A DNA stretch of 64,000 nt from Moniliella sp. 'wahieum' (lineage: Eukaryota; Basidiomycota; Moniliellomycetes; Moniliellales; Moniliellaceae), in NCBI GenBank assembly GCA_003971905.1, contig RSEE01000119.1, positions 1 through 64,000 of the forward strand, in the 5' to 3' direction. The notes beneath the pieces are model-generated. The model had not been told where the DNA came from. It saw only the letters and a list, made by a program, of their open reading frames with translations, and did not search any database. Both the position numbers and the translations under genes were made by a program. Every line of letters begins with the position of its first letter. The stretch's first letter is position 1. Shown piece by piece: positions 12,001-23,366 of the stretch.

Positions 12001-14196
12001 TGGTCTTGCTGGCGAGACAATCGAACGGTCGGATCGTCTGCCTGAGCGGACGGAACGAGCGGAACGATGGGACCGAACGGAGCGGGCCCGCTCCACCTTC
12101 GGCTTGGTCCTCGCGCTACCCTTCCACGCCGGGACGGGGTGCCCACAACGCCCCCTGCCGTCTCCCCGGCGCATCCCGACAGCCCCTCGGCTATGGTGGG
12201 CGAACGAGGAACGTTGGCCCCTCCGCTCGTCCCGGGGGCAGGAGAGATTTCGGAGGAAGTGTTGGCACAGTTGTGGCATTTTGGCAGGATCCTTTCCAGC
12301 ACGGTCGGTGGCATCGCGGTCCCAGGCGTTGTTTCTCAGGCGGCATCCAATCCACCACGACAGTTGCTAAGGGCCGCGCCGGTGTACCAGGTGGTCACTG
12401 CGAGTGGGATCAAAGACCGATTCTTGTTTGGTTCAACGATATGATTGTGCTAGCCAAACCGCTCGCGTCACCGATGGGAGTGTGCGGTGCTCGGCATGGC
12501 GGATCTGAGCTGGACGTTCAGCGTAAGGCTGTCCTCGATTTGCGAACGGTGCGGCTGTCGATACCCAAAGAAACCGGCCACGGAGAGTGGGCGCCCGCAT
12601 CCGTTAATGAAGTCGCTCGTCAGTCGCTTTGCGCGCATGCCGAGGGCGCACTGCAGGATGCTGTGATGCGCCGGATTGCCTCTATACTGCGCCGACATGC
12701 GAACTTCTAGCTCAGACACCCGACCTGGACAAGGATTGTGTTGACCTCCTACTTGTGTGACCCCCGGCATGCGGATGTGCTGGATGCCTACTTGCCTCTC
12801 AGCGGCTGATGGCGTCTCCGTGGAAAGCGCACTGCGGGCGCTCCTACTGGACATCCGGTTGCTTCGCGCTACCAGGAGATGGAGCGGCTTATGCGCGCTT
12901 CGCGAGCCGATGGGTCGAGGTCAAATGTCGCTCATCAACCCGGCTTCACAAGAGACATTGCTGCTATCTTGGTCCTGGCCATGTTCCTGAACGATGCGAT
13001 GCACGCGGCGAAATGGAGGGGTACGGGATGGCCTCCCGGGTACGTTAGGACGGGGACACTTATACCAACCTACGAAAGCTCCGATGCATTTGTCGCTCGT
13101 GTTCGGGCGCAGGATGGGGCCACGTGTTGGCCGATGCCACGATCCTTCGGATTTATGCATCGATCCACACCGAACCCCTGGCCATGGCCTTGTCCTCCAC
13201 CGAGCCTGCTCCCCCCATCTTTCTCGCCTCGCCTTTGCCCTCGATACTCGTCTACAACAGCCAAGTGCCCTGTCACGGTGTTCATCCCGCACGCGGACCG
13301 GGACTTTGCGATTCGGCTCTATGGCCACGACATCCGCTTTGATCCGCCCGTCCTGAGCTTTACGCATTCGGCCCCACTGCAGCTTTACGATGCAGTCGCG
13401 CACGTTGGGGCCCAAACAGGTAGTCTTGTACGGGCCGGGCGCAACAGTCGCTACTTCCGGCACCTACACTTCCGACCGCGTGCAGGCGCGTCGGATGCCC
13501 CACCTCCCGGATCCGTCCCACTGCCCCGCAGCGCCACCCTCAAGGTAGAAAGGGCGTTCATGCTACACACGTTCCTCCTCACCTCGTCTGAGGGCAGCGA
13601 AACGCGACGCTACCTTTTCAGCCTCGAGGACGACAACAAGCGCGACTTTGTCACGGACGTGGTGGGCACGAAAATTGAAGCTGCGCGGCGGGCCGGCGGA
13701 TCAGCGAGTCAATCGGCCGTGCAGACCATTGCAATGGAAACCTTGCGCGAGGCGCTGGTGACTGGGACGCGAAGCAAATGCTGTGTCGCTTCAACGCAGT
13801 GCTAGCGCCGGTTGCAACACTCACCTCGCCTGCACGCACCTTGTCCCGCACATCGTCGCGCACGCGTGCTCCGCTCGTGGGCCGAAACCGAGCGCCGTCC
13901 ACAGCTTCGCCCCACCCGCCATCTGCTTCTAACCGCGGGCCGATTTGGACGGCGCTCGAGAGCCTAACACGCCGCCTCGACGATCTGCCAGCGCGAGCGT
14001 TCGCCATCCTCTCCTACGCGCCGACTCGACGCGCGACCCGGACCGCTCCCAGGCAGAGGACAAGGCGCCTTCCGTCGCGGTGCCTGCCCCTGGCCCCACC
14101 CCCGCCGGCCCGCCGATCCTAACTGGAAACGAGATTGTGGCGCTGTGTCAGCAAAACTCCTTGTTGCCGTTGCTCCTCACCCACCTGGAAGGATGA
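9090..14196 (+). CDS. Arf guanine-nucleotide exchange factor, SEC7 and PH domains
   Basis: SEC7 proteins load GTP onto Arf GTPases at Golgi and endosomal membranes. The ATG at 9090 starts MPPSSPPPSGEPAADTALRS. Low-complexity sequence with the coiled IQQLLQTQQQIQQLQASL follows (9430-9490), then PSLEQLRQRILNERQKQSL (9865) and a long Ser/Pro-rich region. A clean 50-nt phase-1 intron lies at 10969-11018 (GTACGT...CTGAC...TAG). A PH-like block reads LLRAAPVYQVVTASGIKDRF then LFNDMIVLAKPL (12370-12470). The SEC7 core reads DPRHADVLDAY, VESALRALLLDIRL, MERLMRAF, and DIAAILVLAMFLNDAMH (12760-13005). A second PH-like block includes VTVFIPHADRDFAIRLYG (13270) and RRYLFSLEDDNKRDFV (13610). It ends EIVALCQQNSLLPLLL, stop 14196. 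Closest to Syt1/Sec74-type fungal GEFs by memory. Many frame corrections are needed. Confidence 0.82.
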
Positions 14197-17100
14197 GTCC
14201 TGACCCTGGACAAGCCGGGCGCGGCCAGGGGTCAGGGGTGTGGTATTTGAGTAGTAATATGCTGCGCACGAGCAATGAACCCCGCTTCCCAGTCCGGCCC
14301 CGCCCTTGCGCTCACCTCCGCCTCCACCTCCGCCTCCGCCTCAGACAGGCGGCGGCAACCTGCATCGCGATATACATCCATTCTTCTCTGTTTGCCATGC
14401 ATCCTGGCCCATCATGTACCGCCTTGTGTCGAAACCTGCCGTGGGGCTGGATCGATGAGGGGGGGGTTGGAGCGTGTGTGAGAGAGCGAATGCAGTGCAC
14501 TCGTTGCGCCACGTTAGCAGCACTCGCGTCGATCGCTCCTTGACCATCGTTGGAATTGGGGGCCAATTGGTGAAGTGACACCTACAATTCATATTTTACC
14601 GCAACACACGTTTATGGGCACAATGAGGGGAGGATATGGCATGGGAGTTAGCAGCTGCAGAGTATGCGCTGCTCCGCTCCTCCGTGCGCAGTGGTTAGTA
14701 AAAGAACTTACCCTTCTTCCTTCAACCTTAGTTGCTCGCATCTCAGATTTCGCTAGCAGAGTACATAAGCACGGATGGAAGGGATAGCAGGAGAAAGCAT
14801 GGTGTTAGAACAGCTCAGCCAGCGCTACTAGTACTAATAGTCAGCGCGCTCAGCAGGTTCATCAACGTCAAGCTTCAAACTTCTGGCATCTTCGAACATC
14901 AACGTCGAGACAAAGGAGAGTTTTGTTTGTTTGTTTGTTTGTTTGTTTGTTTGTTGTTGTTTGTTTGTGTTTGTTTGTTCGTTCGTTTGTTTGCTTGTTT
15001 GTTTATGTCTGCGCAGATATGTGAATGTTAGTGACTACAGTGATTAGTTGTGATTAGTAGTGACTAGTGACTAGAGTGACTAGAGTGACTCGTGGCAGGG
15101 GCTGAGGTGACGAAGTGACTATAGTATTCGAGTGAAGATTGAGCGTTGACATGTTTCCCGCGTACATGTGCATGGGAGCCACATACTCTCTACCTTCAAG
15201 CTTCACAGGGGAAGAAGGTTGGCCCGTGTGCGTTGAAAGTGTTACGCGCGTATAGCAAGAGAGAAGAGCGCAAACACAAATGCATAATGTACAGCACATT
15301 TTTATAAAGCTTTTGGCATGCCACAGTAGTAAGAAGACGATTACAATGTAGGAGGGGGAGAGAAGGGAGATTGTGCCAAGCAACGAAACAAGTTGGGCCG
15401 GTTGTACCCTGCTGCCAGTACTAGCACTGAGTAGTAGTATCGCGAAACGACGCATGGGTGTTCCTATGGCTTTCACCCGTTGTACAAGCCGAATTACATG
15501 CAAACGCCAATCTCCACCCTTGTGCACTTGCAACCACTAGTACACACTCACACGCACAGCACTAGTATCGTGACTCTAAACCTGTTACGCCATCAATGGC
15601 AGGGCTTTGAATAACCACCAGTAGCCATTGCGGCTACCCTATCCAATTGTTCGCATCAGCCTTCTTTCTACGAGACTCATTCAGCACCCCCCCCACCCCA
15701 CCCTTGCAACCTCGGCCTTTCGGCTCGATGCTGTAATAATGCCTATATATGTGCAGCGATAAAGAATCAACAGTCACAGATGCTTGTGTTTGCACGTGTA
15801 GAGCGGCATTTTATGCTGAAGTACACACGAAGTACCAACAGTGCCCGCAAATGTGTCGTCCGTCAATATGCGTCAGTCCATCTCCACATTCGTCAGAGAA
15901 TATGAGTTCTTTTGAAAGGACCAGGGGATCTCTTATTAGTTCTCACTTCTATACAATCGATGAGAGTCGGGGAACCACATCTATCCTTATCATTTTCGCT
16001 CTCTCCACATTCCAGGACCAAATAACGCTTTCTTCTCTTCTACATCATCATGATGAGTGCATTCTGAGTACTTACGCATCACCTCGTTATCGTCACCGTG
16101 TCGCCGCATTACCCGCTTCCACTCAGAACGGTAAACCATTCCCGCGCATATGAATTGGGAGAGACCGTCTTCTCCAGTTGTGCTTTTTATCATTAGTACT
16201 ATCGGCAATGTATCAAGTTCACGGCCAGATCTCAGATCTCAGACCGGAAAGACTCGCTAAAAAGTGTCACGTACGTCACACTGTACCTACTGCACTGTCG
16301 TTACCGCACCTGTACTGGATTGCCCATCCCGCTGGGTCCATCTCTTCACTGCAGAACAAAGCGCGATTATGCACATGTTGTGACGCCGGTGATCTGACTT
16401 CGGAAGATGCATCAGAGGGAGAATAAGGTTAACCTTTTCCGGTAACCGTCAACGTTACTGGATCACATGTGTCACATATCCAAACCCACTGTATACAAAC
16501 AGTCGGGGTCTCTATACTCTCTAGACACTAATAATCACTGCAGTCACTATAGTCACTCCTGTCGCTTGTCACATCGATTCCCTCTATCGCACAACCCATA
16601 TGGCGTTTGATAGCTACCAGTAGGCAGCAAGGATCGAGGTGGATTAAAGGTGACATTGTTGACGAGAAAGGGGCATGGCCAACGTCCCGTGGTACGACAA
16701 GCGCCAAGCCCCGGTATGGAAATCGGATCAAGAGAAGTCTCGAAGAATCTTCATCTTGAGGAATGAGATTAATGAGAGCAGAGGCGGACAAGGCGAGCAG
16801 TTATGAGATCCGAGATACAAACGACTACGCCTGTAGGGCGCTTGAAGCGGTATAGCTGTTGATACCGAGAGATATCATGCATTATGCATAGGCGAGAACC
16901 TTTGCGGACGAGACAACAGTCCACAGTCATACAAACGCGACGCCCAAGCCTATTTTGCGCTTGAAGCGGCCAAAGCGTTGCAGGATTCACTGAGCGCTGC
17001 GAAACGTCTCAGTGAGCGAACGGATCCGAGTGAGACCATGTGAGCACATATGCATACTGAAAAGAAGGAAACAGACGGGGTACATGGACGCGAAGCGGTT

Positions 17101-17331
17101 AGGAGAGAGAGCTGTTATTTCCGTGTAAGGAAGACGACGGCCGAGAGGCAAAAAAGCACGCAGGTTCCCGGGAAGAGATCCAGACCAGCGGGAAGGGGTA
17201 GGCGAGGTATAATGCCTGTTGTAGTGGGGTAGGATCGATAGACCATGATTAATATGAGCATATAGTAGTAGGGTGGGATCGAAAGACCAAGATTAATATG
17301 AGCGTATATAAGGTAAAAGTTGGGGGTGTGA
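14197..17331. other. Gene-free convergent intergenic region
   Basis: Between the 3' ends of the SEC7 gene (+) and the HSF gene (-). It is less GC-rich than the genes, with stops in all frames. It contains the TTTG microsatellite (14921-15004), a (GTGACTA)-type array at 15056-15090 and an AGATCTC array near 16229-16243. No gene is believed. Confidence 0.6.
14921..15004. repeat. (TTTG)n microsatellite
   Basis: About 20 nearly uninterrupted GTTT/TTTG tetramers with a few variant units (GTTG, GTTC, GCTT) toward the right. A simple sequence repeat in the gene-free interval; its length is likely polymorphic. Confidence 0.95.
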
Positions 17332-18828
17332 TTAAAAAGACGGTTGTGTGTTGGGGGCGAAGAAAGCATAGTCGGGCGAGGGCCCTTGGCCCACGGCTCT
17401 TCGCTTGCGTGGTGAATAAGATCCAGCCGCTGGGTCGGCTGAGCCGGATGGAGGAAGATGGCCCATTTTGGGGGCGAGAATGGAAGTTGTCGCGTCAGCA
17501 CTGCCGGAGGGGTGGGTAAGCCACATGCTCGGGGCCGGCATAGGGAAAGGGGCGCTCGTAGCGGGGCGATGGTGGTGGGACGGAGCGGTTAGGGGCCTAG
17601 TGGGGTGCACAGGCCTCGTGCATCCGGGGTGTTCGTACGCAAAAATGGGAGGGTTGTGGGATTGGGGAGGCTGGGTGTGGGGGGCTCGAATGGGCGCATG
17701 GTCATTGGTTTGGAAGCGGGCTGGGAGCGAGGGAATGGCGATCGTCTGGGTCAAGTGAGTGCTTTCCAGAATCTGAACCAGGGAGGTGTGGAGGTGGAGT
17801 GCAAAGGACCTGAGACTGGTATTCTCGGCTTGCTGTGCAACTAAGGCATCCGAGAGAGCGTGATCTGAGTTTGGACATGAGCATAGGAGATGTTCACGCC
17901 GTTTTGCAGGTCACGCGTCGCTTCCGATCGCACACTTTCCACGTCCAACGTGCGCCGACGAATCGTGTCAAGCAGATCGGGACGGTCACGGAGAAAGTAA
18001 GCATGGCTAAACTCCCACTGCTGCGGCTGTCCCGCAGTACGCGCCGATCGATGGGACTTGTTGGTCTTGTAGAAGCCGTACCTGCCCGCCCATGAACTGT
18101 ATGTGAGTGGCGGGAATAGCAAGATCGGAACGAACGCAGGGGAGGGGGAGGGATGACGTACATGTTGAGTTGACGAACGAAAGAACTAAAGTTATTGTGC
18201 AGAAAGTGCTTGCCGAGCACTCTTGAGCAAAATGCTTCCACGTCAGATATAATAACGCTGGTGCCCCTGCGACTCCAAGCGATTGTATCCTGACACGCCG
18301 GATCCTCAACCATGCGGCGCAACTTGTATACAAACCTCATCTTGCGATCACCATCGGGTTTGCCAGGAGCGGCCTCATCCGGCAGTGCCGGGGGAGGAGC
18401 AAAATAGAAGTGGTCCTTGGGGAGACAGGGTCGGCCGGGCGGAGGATATGATGGGCACTGGGCTCACTCGAAGAGGCCCAGGTTGTCTGTGCTCCGTAAT
18501 AGTCAGCGAACATGTCGGATGGGCCAGTTGCCGGCTCCGGCGGGTCGACAGGCAAGTCCATGGTGGATATGGGGAAAATGGCAGTTTCGTCGGCAGGGGT
18601 GGTGGGCTCTTCGTCGGAGAGAGCTGTGACAGGAAGAATGGGGGACAACGACGGAGACTGGTAAGAGGAAACTGGGTCGGAGGAGATCGGGGGTGGTAGG
18701 GGCCACGAGGCAGGCTCCTTGGTGGTAGTGTGTAGGGTGGGGTTCTCTTCGGACTTGAACTCGAGCTTGGGTGCGGCGGGAGTGGGGACGGGGCGGAGAT
18801 GGTGGGGGGGGAGTTGGACGGCAAGCAT
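17332..18828 (-). CDS. HSF-type DNA-binding transcription factor
   Basis: The ATG at 18828 begins MLAVQLPPHH and a Pro/Ser/Thr/acidic N-terminal region of about 130 residues. The heat-shock-factor winged-helix domain follows: RKMRFVYKLRRMVEDP, IAWSRRGTSVIISDVEAF, LGKHFLHNNFSSFVRQLN. An 80-nt intron (18082-18161, GTACGT donor, CAG acceptor) interrupts the codons for NMYGFYK. The third exonic block continues HRSARTAGQPQQWEFSHAYF and FLRDRPDLLDTIRRRTLD. A heptad-like segment (DALVAQQAENTSL) and a Pro/Ser/His-rich tail run to a stop at 17332. HSF family members bind nGAAn arrays; whether this one is Hsf1, Skn7-like or Sfl1-like cannot be decided. No receiver domain is visible. One-base frame slips are needed at the GGGG run 18419-18422 and the GAGAGA run near 17852. 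Confidence 0.87.
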
Positions 18829-19554
18829 GGTGGGGAGATGATGGCGAAGAGGCAGGGGGATGATCGATGATTTAAGGATTAAACGGGGTTGCGGGGGGGG
18901 AGACGACGGATGGCGGATGACGGAATGGGAGCTTGCTATGCACTGCAGCTGTGGACAGGCTGGGCACGCCATTTATGATTGCAGGCGCTGTGTAATGCAT
19001 AATGGCGCGCTGGGGTGCTGTGGGGTGCTGGGGCAGAGGCGGCGGGACAAGCATGGGCATCTGAGATCTGAGATGACCGAGAGTTGCCGAGTACAAGAGT
19101 TACTAGTTACTAGTTATGAGCGCTGAGTTCAGCCCTGAGTGGGGGCTGAGGCCTGTGAGTGTACTGAGTACTCAAGTATCGAGTATACCTGAGAGTGCGT
19201 TGCTGCCCTTACGTGGCACTGAGAACTCAGACTGAGTTCTGCACTCTGACAAGTGTGGGTTGTGAGTACTGTGAGGAACTGAGTGCACATGAGAACTGCA
19301 GGAGCTGAGTACTGTGGGGACTCAACTGAGTACACAGTGTACGGAGTCCATTTGTGAGATCCCAAGACGATTTTCGATGCGGGCGCTGATCGATCTGATG
19401 CAATGTCTGCGATTGCGGTTTGAGATCTGAGACGATCAATCTATCTCAGAACCCAGGGTGTCGATAATCGAGATAATCGATAATCGATACTAGCAGACGT
19501 TCAACGTTCAGCGGCGCCCGTATACTATGAGGATGTGTGTGTGATGGTGACAAG

Positions 19555-20000
19555 TGTAACCGGCGGGAAGTAACTAGTAACCGGCAACTGGGGTAACCCC
19601 CGTAACCGGTAACCTGTAACCAGTAACCACAGTACTAGTAACATGTACAAGTAATCGGTAAGGTAATCGCTAATCGATAACAGGCAAGACGAGTCAGCTA
19701 GTCAGACCGGTCAAGTCAGGTCTCAAGGGCCTCAGGCGTAACGCGTAACACGCTTGCACTTGGACGACCGTCGGTAACCGGTAAGCGGTTGTAGTGGCTT
19801 TAAGCGTGTAATAAATGCAGGCGAATGAGTTATAGCCACACCTGGATCACACTGATCATCAGTGACATGTGACATGAAATGTGACACTAGTGACATGTTA
19901 CACAAACAATTCGGGCTAACCGGGCTAACCGGTAACCGGTAAGGCCGGCAACTGTGGTAACATGAACAGGTAACCAGTAACCGGCAACCGGTAACCTGGA
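19555..20000. repeat. Dispersed GGTAACC / ACCGGTA heptamers
   Basis: The 7-bp odd palindrome GGTAACC and variants (GTAACC, GGTAAGC) occurs more than a dozen times, partly in tandem (for example CTAACCGGTAACCGGTAAGG near 19926), with ACCGGT palindromes at the junctions. The same word reappears as a perfect tandem at 43461-43517. Confidence 0.85.
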
Positions 20001-20220
20001 GTAACTAATCCGAGATCTGATCCAGTTTGTTCGGCACAGTACTCTGAGTCACGTGTGACATGTGACGTGGCGCATGGGACATGCAATGGAGGCTGTGGCA
20101 TGCGTCGGCGCAATCCGTGTCTTTGGCGTTGGAAGACCAGGAAGACATTGATTGGATTGGCTTGGGTTGCCGGCGGATATCGATGGTGCAGACGGGGGCA
20201 TGGTTTTGAAACTGGGAGGG

Positions 20221-20246
20221 GATGATCGATGATCGATGATCGATGG
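20221..20246. repeat. Heptad palindrome array, ATCGAT+G
   Basis: Three perfect tandem units of ATCGATG, about 630 bp upstream of the RGS start. The related copy CGATGATCGATGAC lies at 20333-20346. ATCGAT is self-complementary, so the opposite strand reads (ATCGATC)n, the form found at 24078 and 26167. Confidence 0.9.
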
Positions 20247-20875
20247 AAGGGGAACATTTGAAAAGATAACAGGATGCCCGACGACGTCGAGGCTAGATGA
20301 TCTCAATGACGCGTGACGAGTGACTCCACGGTCGATGATCGATGACTTGGGGACTGGCAGCGGAGGCCGATGGCGATTGGGATGTATGTAGTGACGATCT
20401 TATCTGCTGGTGTGTATGGATGGCCGTGGCAGGCAGCCGCGTGCAAGCACGTCCCCACTCGTGCACTGGGCGAGGGGCTGCGGACAGATGGCAACATTCA
20501 ACGTTCAACTTGAAACGACGCAAAAACGGCGCCACACAACGCCGGGCGGACTGGGTGGGTGTGGAGCGGCGTGTGGAGCACACATGACCTTTCGCTCCCC
20601 CCGCCGCCGCCCAGGCCCAGTGCGGTGCGGCTGTCGTGTCCGGTTTGCTTTTGCTTTTGCTTGCTGCTCCGGTCTCCCGTGGGTGGGCTGCTTGGATGGA
20701 GCAGCTGGCAGTGGTCTGCCCCCTGGTTGCCCCAGTGCCATCCGCTGTCTCCCAACTGAGCGCTGCGTCGCTGCAGAGCCCAACCGTAGTTGCCCTCCGC
20801 CTCACCCCGCAGGCGGGACGAGACCAAGTCAGTGCACACCCGCTCCGCTCTGCGTCGGCCGGCCTGCGCGCTGCC

Positions 20876-22796
20876 ATGGCCACTGCCTTCTCCTCCGTTT
20901 CCGCCGAGCGGCACAACGAGACGCTGCGGACGTCCCCAACAACCGGCGCGCTCTTTTGTGCCGTACGTCTGCTCCTGCCCCCCCCCCCCACCCCATCCGA
21001 GGCGGGGCAGCCATCGGCCATCGGCCGTTGCTCTCCCACCCCGCCACAGCGCTTCCCACGTACCGTACTGACCAGGCACGCAGAATCTGTACGAGCTCTT
21101 CTCGACGCTGGCCGTGTCGTTGGACCTGCGCACGCACAAGCGCGCCTTCCGCTCCTACCCCTGCTCCTTCACCCGGACGAAGCGCTGGCGAATCTGGCGT
21201 CGCTACAGCTGTGCCGCTCTGAGCGTCGGCCCCAGCCCGGCAGCCCCACCCGCACCGAGATCGTAACGATGACCAAAACATTTTGCTTGGCGCGTCCGGT
21301 CAGTCTCCAGCTGCTGCAGACCTTCTTGGAAGCCCACTTGATCCGCAGCGCCGCCGACGCCTCTGACCATGGCCCCATCCAGGAGGGGCGCGGGATCTAC
21401 CTCATCTCGTCGAAAGGTGTTGCTGTCATCCAGCGCTTCATTGCCCAAAACGGGATTGGCGCCGAACGACTGGCGGCGCTGTTTGATTCCCGCGAGACGG
21501 TGGAGCTTAGCTTTCTTTTTCGGAAAGAGGCTGACGATGGGTTGCGTCCCAGCCATACCGAGCTACTTGCGCTGTTCAAACGCTTTGCGGCCCCCAACAG
21601 GCCAAATCGCCGAGCCCGCCTCACCACCCCCACCGACGCTCGGATGGGGAGGGGTGTGCGAAGGCGAAATGTGGAGGCGAGTTTGGGAGAAGAGGTGGTG
21701 GCGTTTGATGACTGTTTTTCCGGCTGGGATGCGACCAGCTGGATCTTGAGTCATTCCACTGCCAATTCCCTCTTTGAGGCTTGCCAACTGTGTGCGCAGT
21801 TCTGCCAGATCGGGTTAATGGCGGCTTGCTTGGATGATCGTGAGGAGCCAGGCGGTGAGCATACCATTCAGACCGTCCTGCCCGGGGGCGAGACATTCTT
21901 AACCACCTTCCTTAACCATCCCAGCGCTTACTACCAATTCACCGCCCAGGGTGCACGCGAAGCCAATTCGACCTCTTCCTACGACGCGCTGGTGTCCAAG
22001 GAGGCGCACATGCAGGAATCGCACCACAAACAGCTCCAACAGATCTTGGACGACCCTGCTCGCCTCCCCCTCTTCCGTGACTTTCTTCGCACTCAATTGG
22101 CCGAGGAAAACTTGTGTTTCTGGCTGGACGTTGAGCATCTGCGAAAGCGGTACCACACCATCTCCTCCGCCACCGCTGGTAAGGCAGAGGAAAAGTCGAC
22201 GATGCATCACAGAGGTGGTTCCGGGGACTTTGGGCACACCCAAACGGTCTCCAAATCCTCCTTTGACTCTCGCGACGCTAGCTCGTCCAACCATTCCTCT
22301 CACTCGGATGCCGCCACTCAAGTGCAGCTGCACCACCACAACTGTCCGCCGAGGCGCTCGAGATTTACGCCAAGTACATCCCAAAGACTGCGTTGCAAGA
22401 GATCAACATGGCCTCGCACCTGCGTCAAAAGATGGTCCTATTTATCCAGTCCATCCCAAGTGTCAGCTCGGCCGGGGTGGGAGCGGAGGCAGCGCCGCCT
22501 CCGGCTCAGGGGCTCGAACGAAAAAGCAGTATGCGAGTGCGCCTGCGCGCCGCCAGTCCTGTCTCTCTCCGCCGGCTCCTTCCCCCGTTCCAGGTCCTGC
22601 CCTCAGCCCTGTACCCGCGTTGTCCCCGAGCCAACTGTGCACGATGGTACGTATTCTCTCTGAGATCCAAGAGGCAATCCGAACGGTCATGGCAACGGAT
22701 TTGGTGCCCCGGTTCTTGGAATCTTTCCCGCTCAGCTTGTCCACCCCTTCGGTATCTTGTCGCTCCCCCACTCCTTCTACATCGCTGTCGCAATGA
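20876..22796 (+). CDS. Regulator of G-protein signalling with DEP domains (Sst2/FlbA/Thn1-like)
   Basis: Accelerates GTP hydrolysis by heterotrimeric G-alpha and terminates pheromone or nutrient signalling at the plasma membrane. ATG 20876 begins MATAFSSVSAERHNETLRTS. A 121-nt intron (20963-21083) with a GTACGT donor splices to NLYELFSTLAVSLDLRTHKR. The DEP-type region continues as DEALANLASLQLCRSERR, FCLARPVSLQLLQTFLEAHL and GIYLISSKGVAVIQRFIAQN. A second DEP-like block reads FDDCFSGWDATSWILSHSTA. The RGS box has YDALVSKEAHMQESHHKQLQ, LFRDFLRTQLAEENLCFWLD, EIYAKYIPKTALQEINM and, after a low-complexity insert, RTVMATDLVPRFLESF near the end. The stop is at 22794-22796. The layout is that of fungal Sst2-class RGS proteins. 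Frame changes are needed near 21175, within 22320-22380 and in the insert at 22450-22640, where a further intron is possible. Confidence 0.87.
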
Positions 22797-22929
22797 CCGA
22801 ATTCCCTTCCCACTACTACATGCCTCGTCTCGGGTTTCCATGCCAGGGGGGCAAAGTTCCTCACTAGTCTCAATAGCCCGCGGTATTTCCGTTTGTTTGA
22901 GCTCGGCTGGGCGAGATGGCAGGAAACAA

Positions 22930-22982
22930 GGAAAGGAAAGGGGAGGAAAGGAATGGATGGAATGGAATGGAATGGAATGGGG
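22930..22982. repeat. (GGAAT)n short tandem repeat
   Basis: GGAAAGG-type then GGAAT pentamers (about five) in the 200-bp gap between the convergent RGS and TAF10 3' ends. Confidence 0.8.
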
Positions 22983-23000
22983 AACATGGGGTTGGAAGTG

Positions 23001-23366
23001 CTAACGGAAGAACTCGGCACGACGAGCATTGACCCCCCATTCCGACAGGGCGGCACTCAAGTCGTCCATAGTGAGTACGGTGCGGGTCCGATCGCGAGCG
23101 TTGGCCTGGGTCTTGGGCCGCGCGCCTGGGCCGGCATTGGAGCGGATGCGAGCATAGTGGAACGCATCCGCCGCAATGTCCGACACGAACTTTTCTGCGG
23201 CGAGGGAGATGAGGCGCTTGAGACGCAAGTCGTCGCACTCGAACCCGGCGCGCTCGAGGTAAAAGTCGGTGACTTCGTCGGGGATGAGCGGGATGTAGTC
23301 GTCCAAGGTGGCACCAGCTCGGCCACCGACCGGTTCTTGCGTGCCTCTTCTTCCGCCCGCTGAGCA
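23001..23366 (-). CDS. TAF10: TFIID/SAGA subunit TAF10
   Basis: A histone-fold TBP-associated factor shared by TFIID and SAGA, nuclear. On the minus strand, RAEEEARKNRSVAEL (about 23320-23362) is followed, after a one-base slip near 23312-23316, by TLDDYIPLIPDEVTDFYLER. Then come AGFECDDLRLKRLISLAAEK, FVSDIAADAFHYARIR, DRTRTVLTMDDLSAALSEWG and VNARRAEFFR, with TAG at 23001-23003. This is the complete conserved TAF10 core. No ATG is seen upstream. TTTGCTCAG just before CGGGCGGAAGAAG looks like a 3' splice site, so the N-terminal exon should lie upstream, where the CBS-protein coding region already sits. The start is therefore unresolved. Confidence 0.9.
   Translation of the reverse strand, partial: CSAGGRRGTQEPVGGRAGATLDDYIPLIPDEVTDFYLERAGFECDDLRLKRLISLAAEKFVSDIAADAFHYARIRSNAGPGARPKTQANARDRTRTVLTMDDLSAALSEWGVNARRAEFFR

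Larger units (their letters stand above)
18829..20875. promoter_or_regulatory. Divergent 2-kb intergenic region dense in heptad palindrome arrays
   Basis: Shared upstream region of the HSF-type gene (-) and the RGS gene (+). It holds ACTAGT+T (19100-19116), many AGTACT+G/GAGTACTCA words (19150-19330), ATCGAT+A (19458-19492), repeated GGTAACC/ACCGGTA words (19555-19635 and 19915-20000), ACATGT+G (19862-19905) and ATCGAT+G (20221-20246). No protein-coding gene is recognised. The words may be regulatory or purely mutational in origin. Confidence 0.55.

Noticed and set aside
14921..15004. TTTG tract as CRISPR-like or coding repeat
   Set aside because: Simple tetranucleotide microsatellite with no spacers; the long ORF over it is an artefact.
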